Under the pieces are notes generated by a model that was given only the letters and a program-made list of their open reading frames with translations, was not told the DNA's origin and searched no databases. Source: Castor canadensis (taxonomy: Eukaryota; Chordata; Mammalia; Rodentia; Castoridae). Taken from it: DNA of 64,000 nucleotides. Location of the stretch: NCBI RefSeq assembly GCF_047511655.1, contig NC_133394.1, forward strand, positions 109,450,343 to 109,514,342, read 5' to 3'. Below, in pieces: positions 36,590 to 46,384 of this stretch. Position numbers and translations under genes: made by a program. Numbering within the stretch: the first letter of the stretch is position 1; the number at the start of each line of letters is the position of its first letter.

Positions 36590-37140
36590 TAATGGGAAAA
36601 AAGTACAAATCATGTCAAAAGATGATGAATGGTCACAAGGGAAAGAAGTAAAAATCAGAAGAGGAAATTAAAGAGTATCTATTAACAGTGTCAAATGCTA
36701 TTTTTTAGACTTATCAAGATGAAATTTGAGCTGAGACCTGAAGTAATTCAAAGAGAAGCCATGTGGCTATCTAGGGAAGTGTGTTATAAGCCAAGTATCA
36801 GGCAGTGCAGAAACCCTGGAGCAAGACAATGCAGGGAATAGGCATGGCTGAAACAAAATAGAAAGAGAGTGGCAGGGGAAGAGGCAGAACTGGGAACCAA
36901 GAAGCCTGATTGATGGGCTTTGTAGACAACCCTGAAGGACTTTGGCTGTTCACTGACTGAAATGAAAAGTCACTGGAGGGTTTATCACAGAAAAGTGACA
37001 TAATCTGACATACATTTTAAAAGGATGGCTCTCACAACTGCATGGAAAATAGCCTGATCCAGTTAGGAGGCTGTGACAGTATTCCAGGAATGGAATTAGA
37101 ATGAGGCAGGTAGAAGGGATGAAACCCATTCAGACTAGTA
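36590..37140 (-). mobile_element. L2 fragment, antisense, relatively well preserved
   Basis: The blocks 'gaaatttgagctgagacctgaagtaatt', 'gggctttgtagacaaccctgaaggactttgg', 'gtcactggagggtttatcacagaaaagtgacataatctgac', 'agttaggaggctgtgacagtattccagg' are in the order of the complement of L2. About 550 bases, the longest L2 piece in the window. Confidence 0.65.
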
Positions 37141-37499
37141 TGTTGGTGACATACTAGTACAGGAAAAGGAAGATTCAAAGGTGACTCCAGGTCATGCATA
37201 TGTATGCTTTTTCCAGTCCTCTGGTAAAGTCAGGTGAATTATCAGTGTTCCAAAAAATCATGTTCACAACCCACAGTTTCATTGTAACTCTTGCCTAGAT
37301 AGTACTGGACAAACTCATTCAAATGCCTACTATTTGTGTTGCAAGTTCCTTGAAGTTTATTAGTCCCCATTTTTACTTTCAAAAAGTAACTCTACCAGGT
37401 AAAAGTAACACCTTTTTAAAACAATCAGGTATTTATGGTATTTTTCTCTGCTCTTCCTCCTATGATCAGGAGGCTATCAGACCTTAGAGGAGAGAGAAT

Positions 37500-37745
37500 T
37501 TCTTGAGTACACACTGTGCTATGTGTAGGCTTGTGTGAATTAACTCACTAAATTCCACTAGATCCGAATGTGATAATTGTTACTTGTGGGTATATTCATA
37601 TGGAATTGAAAACTATTCCCTGTAAATTAAATATGCAATGTTTACAAGGGACTGTTTGACCTGCCCAGGGTCACCAAGAAGGATGTATTGGAGCAAAAAT
37701 TTGAATACAGAACAATGTGCTTTTTAGAAATGTTACCTAATATCA
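37500..37745 (-). mobile_element. MIR SINE fossil, antisense
   Basis: 'tgtgaattaactcactaaa', 'tttgacctgcccagggtcaccaagaagga' and 'ttgaatacagaacaatgtgctttt' follow the complement of MIR. Confidence 0.55.
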
Positions 37746-39266
37746 CTAATTACATGTATGTATATTTTAAAGATTAATTACTAAATGCTAAGTATACTTC
37801 TAATTATCAAACAATAACATGTTGGAAAGATCGTGCATAATTTCATATAGTATTAGTGATATTCTAACCTAGAACTATATATACTGGAGTTTTGTTAAGG
37901 TCATGGAAAGTCTCTGGCTACCATGTGGTAAATCTATGAGAATAGACAGAAATGGTCCTGACTGCCACCTCCTGACTGAGGTGGATGACTCAGGGCAAAG
38001 GTCAGAGTCTGATGTGTGTTTATGGGCTTGTGTGTTTATGTACAGGCGTGTGTAAAATCCCAATTAAATGGGAAGATGTATCAAACAATGTTTCAGTTAA
38101 AACTTTGGATTTGTCTTTTACTGGGCTAACTTTGATAAACTTCTCCTCTTATTTCCTAGTCACGTTTCCATACATATTTGTCATATATCAATCCAATTTA
38201 GCCTACATCCTTATTTCAATTCACAGTTTTCAATGGTATTGGTACAATATTGCCTTTAAAAACAAGAACATAATAAGTATGTTTTAGCATGTGTGTAACA
38301 TTTATTTTAAACAGGGCATTAAAAGAGGGGAACAAATTAACCAGAAGCAGGAGTTCACTCCAAATGTAGGTATACTTATTATCCTCAATCATTAACCAAC
38401 TTAAAAGCATTACATTTTTTGTTATTTCACTGTAGCTCTGCTTATATTATTATTCTCTAGTTTTGTATTTATATGATAATTTATAATACTTCATTTATAT
38501 TTATAATTGTGGTTAGGATTAGCTGTAAATTCATTATTCATACAAATTTTAAATAAATAAAAAATTACTTGCATGAATCAGGGTAACAACCAGGCTCTTT
38601 GTATTTTGCAATTAGTGATAACGTTCTTAAAATCCAGTTCATTTTGCACAAGAAAAAAGGTGTATGTAATTATGAGAGCCCTTTCTAAACTATTTAAATC
38701 ACCCATGATTGGCAACTTAGTCTTTTGCATGCAATTTATTTGGTTGATTTTGCATATTTTGTCAATTAAGTATGTAAGAATTACTCTCATAGGTACTTTA
38801 AATGAATGGAGATATAAGAAAACCTCCAGGTTCAAATTTCAGGATAAAAGCACCATGTCTTGATATTTTGAACTCTTACCCTTCCCAGAATGAGAAGTGT
38901 ACTTCATTTTAAGTGTAGGCTTGAATAGGTAAGAATTCTCTATTGAGTACACTGGGAATATCCTGATTTACCATTCAACATACCATAAAGTATAAATACC
39001 CTATCCTTAGCAATCATCCTTGAGAGTTTCCATGTAACAAGAACTTAACAAAAAGGGATTACAAGATGAAAGGGAAGTTTTTTAACCCTTCACATTTAAT
39101 ATAATGTAAATTATGCCAATGGCAATCCTAATAACCATAAAAAGCATAGGCGTTAACCAAACCTCTTGTGAATGCAAATCTGAAGTGCTGAGCTGTGCTG
39201 TTCTTTCCACTTCCAGTCAGTATTAATACTAGAAATTCTGAAATTATGTATGTATGTCTGTGTTTG
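37746..39266. other. Unique sequence, nothing recognised
   Basis: AT-rich. Frames such as 37,985-38,287 and 38,573-38,863 carry no recognisable domain. Confidence 0.5.
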
Positions 39267-39267
39267 T

Positions 39268-39299
<32 letters not shown>

Positions 39300-39334
39300 G
39301 AAAAAGAGGAAGAGAGAGAGGGAGAGAGAAAGAA
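39267..39334. repeat. (GA)n purine-rich microsatellite
   Basis: Imperfect GA/GAAA tract. It produces the serine-leucine and arginine-glutamate repeat 'proteins' seen in overlapping frames, which are artefacts. Confidence 0.95.
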
Positions 39335-39505
39335 ATGTGTATATACACATATGTATAGACAATTCAAAATGTATTCAAATTAGGGAAGATATTTTTGCAT
39401 ATTATATAAATAAAAAGCTATTTGAAAGATACAAATTATTTATTGATTATAATTTTAAATTCATGTTTATAAATTGATTACATCAATTGCTTCAAAAAAA
39501 GGCTA

Positions 39506-39600
39506 GATTTAGCTGGAGAAGTGGCTCAAGCAGTAGAATGTCTTCTTAGAAAGTATGAAACCCTGAGTTCAAACTCCAGTAGCACTAAAATAAGAAAGAT
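39506..39600 (+). mobile_element. ID-like tRNA-derived SINE
   Basis: 'agctggagaagtggctcaagcagtagaatg' (A-box region tggctcaagcag), then 'ccctgagttcaaactccag' (B box gagttcaaact) and an A-rich end. Same subfamily as 42,293. Confidence 0.8.
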
Positions 39601-40381
39601 AGATTTCAAAACGACATAGAGATTTTGATTAGAAGTCATGTTACTGTAGTACAGGATATTACACATAGATTTTATATGATATATATTTATATCTTTGTAT
39701 AAATTGTTAAGTTTATATAATTTGGTAAGTATAGGAAAGATTATTACTATAGCAATAAATCACATTTCCCCTAATTACACTACTATATTTAAGTGCATAC
39801 AAATTATTATCTAAGAAAGAGAAAGAACCTGAGAAAATGTGGGAGGAACAGAATGCACACATTTTGAAGTGCAATAGTAAAAAATAATGAAAATAAATCC
39901 TTTTATGAGTCCCAAAAAGTATGAGAGCACTTTTGGTTCCAGGTATAAACCTAGTATAAGTAAAGACTATAAGGGATATTTTAATAAGAGAGAGAAGATG
40001 GATGCTGTATATTTTACAGTATATTAGGACTGATACAGTTATTTTGTGCTTGATGTAATATTGGATCAAAGTCGACAAATCAGCATTATTATGTTGACAG
40101 CCATACCATCAATCAGGCTATTAAGATTATAGTACAAGTCACAGCTCTTGCAGGATATAAGGAACAAGAACCTGCCTTTCATATAAAAGTAGAATAGGGA
40201 TTCATTAATCACATCTGTGCTATCAGATGAGCTTCTGAAGTTTAATATGGGTAAAGGGATTAGATTTGCTTTATTAGCTATGTTAGCCATAGTGTGAGTA
40301 TCCATTTTACCTCTGACTTTCTAAGTCAAGCCGACACATCCATATACCACACTTCATACCAGCTCTTTAAGCCATGATGTA
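39601..40381. other. Unique sequence, nothing recognised
   Basis: The minus frame 39,713-40,078 (121 codons) is AT-rich and shows no recognised domain. Confidence 0.5.
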
Positions 40382-40450
40382 GTGCTGGGGATGTAGCTCA
40401 GTGGTAGAATGGTGGCCTCACATGCACAAGACCCTAGCATCATAAAGCCA
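40382..40450 (+). mobile_element. ID element (tRNA-Ala-like SINE)
   Basis: gctggggatgtagctcagtg is the classical rodent ID/BC1 start with an intact A box; the B-box part (caagaccctagcatcat) is diverged and truncated. Confidence 0.85.
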
Positions 40451-40617
40451 AAACTGAACAGAAAACATATTATAGACACTAACAGGTGGTGTCCTAGCTT
40501 ATCAAAATTTACCTGCTATCCATGATAGTCACACTTAGGGATCACCAGGTGAAACAAAATTTTCTAACCTGCCCCATATTTGAAGTCCCTTATTGTCTGG
40601 GTCACAATCAAGCTCTG

Positions 40618-40630
40618 TAAAGCAGTTCTT
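40618..40630. repeat. Target-site duplication, left copy (L1 at 40.6-41.7 kb)
   Basis: taaagcagttctt, one mismatch to 41,668-41,680, directly before the T-run of the antisense poly(A) tail. Confidence 0.8.
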
Positions 40631-41667
40631 TTTTTTTCTTCTTTCTCTTTTATTATTCATATGTGCATACAAGGCTTGGTTCATTTCTCCCCCCTGCCAC
40701 CCACTCCGCCCCCTCCCTCTCCCCCTCCTCAATACCCAGCAGAAACTATTTTGCCCTTATTTCTAGTTTTGTTGTAGAGAGAGTATAAGCAATAACAGGA
40801 AGGGACAAGGGTTTTTGCTGGTTGAGATAAGGATAGCTATACAGGGCATTGACTCACATTGATTTCCTGTGCTTGGGTGTTACCTTCTAAGTTAATTCTT
40901 CTTGATCTAACCTTTTCTCTAGTACCTGTTCCCCTTTTCCTATTGGCCTCAGTTGCTTTTAAGGTATCTGCTTTAGTTTCTCTGTGTTAAGGGCAACAAA
41001 TGCCAGCTAGTTTTTTAGGTGTCTTACCTATCCTCACCCCTCCCTTGTGTGCTCTCGCTTTTATCATGTGCTCATAGTCTAATCCCATTGTTGTGTTTGC
41101 CCTTGATCTAGTGTCCACATATGAGGGAGAACATATGATTTTTGGTCTTTTGGGCCAGGCTAACCTCACTCAGAATGATGTTCTCCAATTCCATCCATTT
41201 ACCAGCAAATGATAACATTTCGTTCTTCTTCATGGCTGTATAAAATTCCATTGTGTATAGATACCACATTTTCTTAATCCATTCATCAGTGGTGGGGCAT
41301 CTTGGCTTTTTCCATAACTTGGCTATTGTGAATAGTGCTGCAATAAACATGGGTGTGCAGGTGCCTCTGGAGTAACCTGTGTCATAGTCTTTTGGGTATA
41401 TCCCCAAGAGTGGTATTGCTGGATCAATAAAGGAAATGCAAATTAAAACCACACTAAGATTCCACCTCACCCCTGTTAGAATAGCCATCATCAGCAACAC
41501 CACCAACAACAGGTGTTGGCAAGGATGCGGGGGAAAAGAAACCCTCTTACACTGTTGGTGGGAATGTAGACTAGTACAACCACTCTGGAAAAAAATTTGG
41601 AGGCTACTTAAAAAGCTAGACATTGATCTACCATTTGATCCAGCAATACCACTCTTGGGGATATACC
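40631..41667 (-). mobile_element. Short L1 insertion with twin-primed 5' inversion
   Basis: 40,631-41,425 is antisense L1: poly(A), a C-rich tract (complement of the 3' UTR polypurine run) at about 40,689-40,735, the rest of the 3' UTR, and the ORF2 C-terminus (minus frame 41,108-41,623 with PTTDEWIKKMWYLYTMEFY). From 41,426 to 41,667 adjacent ORF2 sequence reads on the plus strand ([20 protein letters not shown], then [12 protein letters not shown]). The last 31 bases of the flipped piece (41,637-41,667) are the exact inverse of 41,395-41,425. Target duplications lie directly outside both ends. This is the structure expected of twin priming. Dead on arrival: no intact ORF. Confidence 0.9.
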
Positions 41668-41680
41668 TAAAACAGTTCTT
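41668..41680. repeat. Target-site duplication, right copy (L1 at 40.6-41.7 kb)
   Basis: taaaacagttctt, one mismatch to the left copy. Confidence 0.8.
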
Positions 41681-41814
41681 AACACCGTTTTTGCCTCCAT
41701 TCAGTTTTAGTGACTTTTCATTCTCTAAAATTATGGTTCACCTCCACTCTCAAGTTTTGTGTCCTGTGAAGTAATATATATGGAATCTCTGGCATGTGTC
41801 TTTTGTCCTTATTT

Positions 41815-42147
41815 ATGTTAGTCAGATCTCTATTACCATAACAAAAACACCTGACCTATGAACTAGTAAAAAAAAAGGTTTATTTTGGATCACAATTTTG
41901 AAAATTTTGGCTCATGATCAATTAATACCATAGCTTTCTTTCCCTGTAGTAATGCAGTACATAACTGCAAAAAGTGCATGGGGCAACAAAGATGCTCACT
42001 TCATGCCAGGGAAATTAAAATATTCCTCTAAGGAATGCCTATAATAAACAAGTGACCACCCATCAAATCCCACTTCTAAAGAATCAACTCTCTCCCAATA
42101 ACACAAGACAGGAAACTAAGTCTTTAACACATGGGCCATGAAGGACA
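41815..42147 (-). mobile_element. LTR-like repeat, antisense solo copy
   Basis: 'gttagtcagatctctattaccataacaaaaacacctgacc', 'aaaggtttattttggatcaca', 'aagtctttaacacatgggcc' follow the complement of the family at 13,030. Diverged. Confidence 0.55.
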
Positions 42148-42160
42148 TTATAGATCTGTG

Positions 42161-42203
42161 GGTTCAATGGTATAATGATGAGCACTCTGGACTCTGAATT
42201 CAG
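42161..42203 (+). pseudogene. tRNA-Gln (CTG) 5' part, pseudogene fragment
   Basis: ggttcaatggtataatgatg followed by agcactctggactctgaatt cag matches the first 43 bases of tRNA-Gln(CTG) at about 38 positions, including D-arm, anticodon stem and the loop with CTG (actctga). The T-arm and 3' acceptor side are not recognisable downstream, so it cannot fold as a tRNA. It lies 13 bases beyond the end of an LTR-like fossil. Confidence 0.75.
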
Positions 42204-42274
42204 TTGCAAACTATAACATTATCCTAAATACCTACTACCATTACCATTACCATTCTTAGATGGGAAAAGAATGG

Positions 42275-42292
42275 AAGAAATTTGTACTTCAG
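42275..42292. repeat. Target-site duplication, left copy (SINE at 42.29 kb)
   Basis: aagaaatttgtacttcag, 18 bases, identical to 42,372-42,389. Confidence 0.95.
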
Positions 42293-42371
42293 GGACTGGC
42301 CAAGTGGCTTAAGCAGTAAAGAGCAACTGCCTAGCAAGCATGAGGCTCTGAGTTCAAACCCCAGTGCCACA
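42293..42371 (+). mobile_element. Young-looking ID-like tRNA-derived SINE
   Basis: 79 bases. A-box region agtggcttaagcag, B box gagttcaaacc and a 'ccccagtgccaca' end; very little A tail. The flanking 18-base duplications are perfect, which argues for a fairly recent insertion. Confidence 0.9.
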
Positions 42372-42389
42372 AAGAAATTTGTACTTCAG
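42372..42389. repeat. Target-site duplication, right copy (SINE at 42.29 kb)
   Basis: Identical to 42,275-42,292. Confidence 0.95.
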
Positions 42390-43536
42390 ATAATTTAAAT
42401 TGCAAACCCATAATGTTTATAAGGTTACAATACAAATATTGATATATAAAATGTATAAAGTTCATACAGAATTAGAAAGTCTTAGGTATGATTTTTACTA
42501 ACATCTCTTAAGCAGATAATAATACTAAGCATCTAAAATATAAATAAAACAGAACTGCATCTCAACTAATAATATCAGAAGTATAATTAGTTATTAAAAA
42601 CCTCTGAAGAACAAAACCTGGTGGTGGTGGCATGGGTTACCAGACAGACAGTCATAGGATGCAATGGTGGTAATAAGGACTGTGTACTGTGCACCCTAAG
42701 TCTGATTGTGCAGGTACTATTTTAATGTTCTTTGTGTATTGGGATCATTAGGGTAGTTGTTCCTCTTTACCTCTTTTCTTGTGTTTTTTCAAATTCCAGA
42801 TTGATATATTTTTATACCTATGATTTTTCTTAAAACTAGATTTAACTATATATTACCTAGAGTTTTAATCCTGCTAGTATGACACACTACCAGCTCCTAT
42901 AATTTATCATTTGATAATGGTTTATATATTCTATTGAATGTGGGCCCTCTGGATTATCATGCTAAATCCAAATAATAACCCTAAAAAAGACTTGCTACCT
43001 CTATCTTTTAACTCTAAGGAAGTATAAGGTTTTTGTCTTCTACCTTATCTCTACTTATTGTAACTCAAAGGAGAATCATTGATAGAAGCCAAGTAAAAAA
43101 TATGGTACAATTATAGTCAAGTGGAATACTCTAAAAAAAGAAAAATAAGGGCTTTTATTCAAAATGGGAAGACAGTCACTATTTTTAATCATAAGACTCA
43201 AATTCCTTCATTAGTTTTTCTGTGAACTTCAGACATAAGAAGTCAAGTAGTGTTACCCAAGTGGGAAAAATAAAGTCACATAAAAAGATAAGTGAAATTA
43301 TGTGCTGTTATCAGCCAACAACCTGAATTATAAGTTCAATAACACAATGGGTACTTGATTCTTATGAACACAGGGAAAAATATCTAATGATTTATGACTG
43401 AATCATAATTCTTATTAGAGCCATAGTAAGTCATATGAAAAAATTAGGAATAAAACCTTAATAAACAATTTTCTAAAATGCTGCAATAATAGAAAATATG
43501 AAATATTCTTATTGCACAGGTAAGAAAATTGAAAGA
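42390..43536. other. Unique sequence, nothing recognised
   Basis: AT-rich. A short partial SINE-like patch 'ctggtggtggcatgggttaccagacag' at about 42,620-42,650 is too short to call. Confidence 0.45.
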
Positions 43537-43669
43537 AGGGCTAGCAAACTCTATTATGAGCTACATGGTAAATATTTTATTTTATTATTTTTTAAACCAT
43601 GAAGACTCATTTATTAAGAAATTCTACTTACACTCCATGTCCTCTTTAGAACTTTATAGATACAAAGTC

Positions 43670-43865
43670 TTTCCATATGTATTATATTGTTTAATTTTGC
43701 AACAACTTATGAGATAGTTTTTCATTACATATACTTTAGATATAAAGAAATGTAACTTCAAAGCAATTTATTGATCTGCCTAAGATCATTCCATTGTCAT
43801 GAAGGAGCTATAGCTTGAGTCTGTGTCTACCAACTCTAGTATCCTTTCCTTAGTACTATTCCTTA
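43670..43865 (-). mobile_element. MIR SINE fossil, antisense
   Basis: 'ttgcaacaacttatgagatag', 'gatctgcctaagatcattcc', 'gcttgagtctgtgtctacc' follow the complement of MIR. Confidence 0.5.
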
Positions 43866-44574
43866 GAAGGAGACACAATTCTATTGGCAATTAAACACCA
43901 AAGTCTGCATTAGTGAAACCTACCTTTTTTCATGCCTGTTTACCATGAGCAGAATTTTGAAGATATGAGAGCTTTGATTGTTATATTGGGAAGGAAAAGT
44001 AGTGTAGAGAAGAGAGGGAAGATAATTTTGGAGCTGAGAATAAGCCCAGAAAAGTTAGGTTTTGGTTAGATGTGGTAACTTAGGGTGGCCACTGTCATAA
44101 GGTAAGTGTACCAAATTTATGTTTTTCATCCATAAATCCTCCACTAAAACACATTTTAATTTAATCTTAATAAAATATTTGTATCATTGCTGTATTGATA
44201 ATGATCCAGGTTGTATCAAAGTATAAGACACTGAATGCTGAAAATCATATCTTTAATATCCTTGAAGTATTCTTTAAAAATTTAATACAATTGACCATTA
44301 GGAACATAATCTGTTTTTATGCCATAGGTATAATAGGGAAAGATGAAAAGTTCACTTTATCTTTACGTTGGAGGCTTTCTCCAAAGAACATAGTAAATAT
44401 ATGAGAATTTGCAATGATGTAGTCCCCATTGAACTATTCAGCTCTATGATGATAACATGAAAATAGTCATAGACTGCCCAGGACTATGGCTGTATTCCTA
44501 AACATTTGGGAGCATGACAGTAAATTGTATATACTTTTCTCCTGACACAAAATATTATTTTGTTATTTTTAAGT

Positions 44575-44690
44575 CCTTATAAAATGTAAACTGCATGTTA
44601 GTGTGTGGGCCATATAAAACAAGCAGGAAGTTAAATTTGGCCCATAAGAGGCATTTTGCCAACCTCTGCTATGAAAGAATAAACAATAAC
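44575..44690. mobile_element. hAT/Charlie-like end
   Basis: 'gtgggccatataaaacaagcagg...ttaaatttggcccataagaggcattttgccaacctctgct' matches one end of a mammalian hAT-type repeat. A possible opposite end, 'gggctagcaaactctattatg...gtaaatatttta', lies at about 43,537-43,575. Confidence 0.45.
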
Positions 44691-46384
44691 CTAAGGGCAT
44701 ATAACTAGTTTGGTATAGTTTCAATGTACATCCTTCAGATTAGAAAAGTAATCCTCTTCCCATGTAATTTCCAAATGACTGCATCAAAACTAGAATCAAG
44801 AATTTCTTACCTTTTTCTGCGAAGTTCTAAGTTAAAGCTATTTTTTCAACCAGGTAGAAATGCCAATATAGAAGGAGACAGAAAATATCTGAAATGGTTT
44901 TTATTCTTCTTTTATTCCTTTTCAAAGGCAGTGTCAGGTTGTATCTAGATAGTGGTCACATTGTTCCTGCCCTCTGTCTAGAGGTGAAATTCTTCAAATA
45001 TATGATTATCAAACATTCAAAGTTGACACAGTTCACCTTTGTGGGAGAATATGATAACTTTGTAAGAAAAGAAGTAAACCGAATACTTTTATCAATTCAT
45101 CCAAGGCAGATAATTTTAAATTGATGAAAAGATACTGACATATTTTATGATATTTGATATATTTATAACAACAAATATTTTATAGCAATATAAAATGACT
45201 TTAATTTCTCACCACATGTGGTATTAGCAAAGGATTTGAACATGCTATAGTTTTCTTTTACTGAAAATAGATAGCCATAGGGACACAAAGACCTTGGCCT
45301 ACTGTGGTACTTATTACTGCTGTTTACTAGATATTTATACCTTCCTGTCACCTGGTTGCAATTCATTGCCTGTCCTCCTCTTCTCTGAGGGAACCATGTC
45401 ACCATTCTAGTCAAATGGTTATGAGGGAAATGTAAAGTATGTAACTTCTGGGTTGAGAATTTAATTGGTTCTGCAGTGCCTCTGGGGTGTTATTTACCAT
45501 TTATCAGCACAAATGTAAATGTTCCAGATTGTGGCTCCTCCAACAGCCCATGTCCCACAGTGGGCAGGATGACAGCACTGAAGAACACCACCAGACAACT
45601 TGTGATTAACGTTTAGAGTGAATAGCAGATACAGTGAGCAAGGAATAAACCTTGGTGGATTTAGGGAACTAACTAAGACTTGCAGTTTGATGATTACAAT
45701 AGCACAAATTGCTCTTTTTCTTTATTGATACATCTATTTGATTTAAAGGCAAAAACCTGGTAACTTTATCAGCTTTTTATGGGAAAAGAAACCATTTACA
45801 GATGCCTATTAGACTTACAGAAAGGATTTTCTGAGGGTGCTTAATTGCATATGATATGTCCCAGGTGAATATACAGAAGATTACATGATGTTTACAGCAA
45901 TCCTAATATCCTACCAAATCTATTTTTAATCATGGTTTCCCTACAGTGGGATTGACCCTGCCCCAGGTCTATTATTTATGCATTACTACAGTAAAGGAGC
46001 AGGCTTCAAAATATGAGTTCTCTGATCCTTGATTACAAGAGTCAAGCAGCTGAGAAGACTTTTTGTTGATTTGTCTAATTTATTAATACTGCATCTTGAA
46101 TGCAAAATCTTTTTATACAAGTTATAGAAAATATAAATATTAGACAGAAATAAGATAACCAGAGAAACTAGATCTTTTGAGATTCAAATAAAAATACCTC
46201 CCACCCTATGAGTTGGTGTTGTACCTTTCAGCACTCATCAACTTTAAGAAAGATGGCAGTTTATTATGACAGATACATGTTGAAAGAATAACGTTTGAAA
46301 TGATCAAAAAGTAGTGCCTTATTCGTTACTTTCCATTTTACTTTTTATTTTAAACATTTGCAAAATCTGACTCAGTGACTACTG
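44691..46384. other. Unique sequence; possible conserved non-coding block
   Basis: No repeats recognised. About 45,450-45,780 and 45,880-46,000 have mixed base composition without frames, unlike the surrounding AT-rich DNA; possibly a conserved non-coding element, by inference only. Confidence 0.3.

Noticed and set aside
39128-39477. Serine/leucine- and arginine/glutamate-repeat proteins
   Set aside because: Products of the GA microsatellite read in different frames.
39713-40078. 121-codon minus-strand frame with hydrophobic stretches
   Set aside because: AT-rich DNA easily gives hydrophobic frames; no domain, no neighbours, no splice context. I cannot exclude a small exon but see nothing to support it.
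41436-41774. 112-codon plus-strand frame
   Set aside because: It is the flipped ORF2 piece of the twin-primed L1 read through into flanking DNA.
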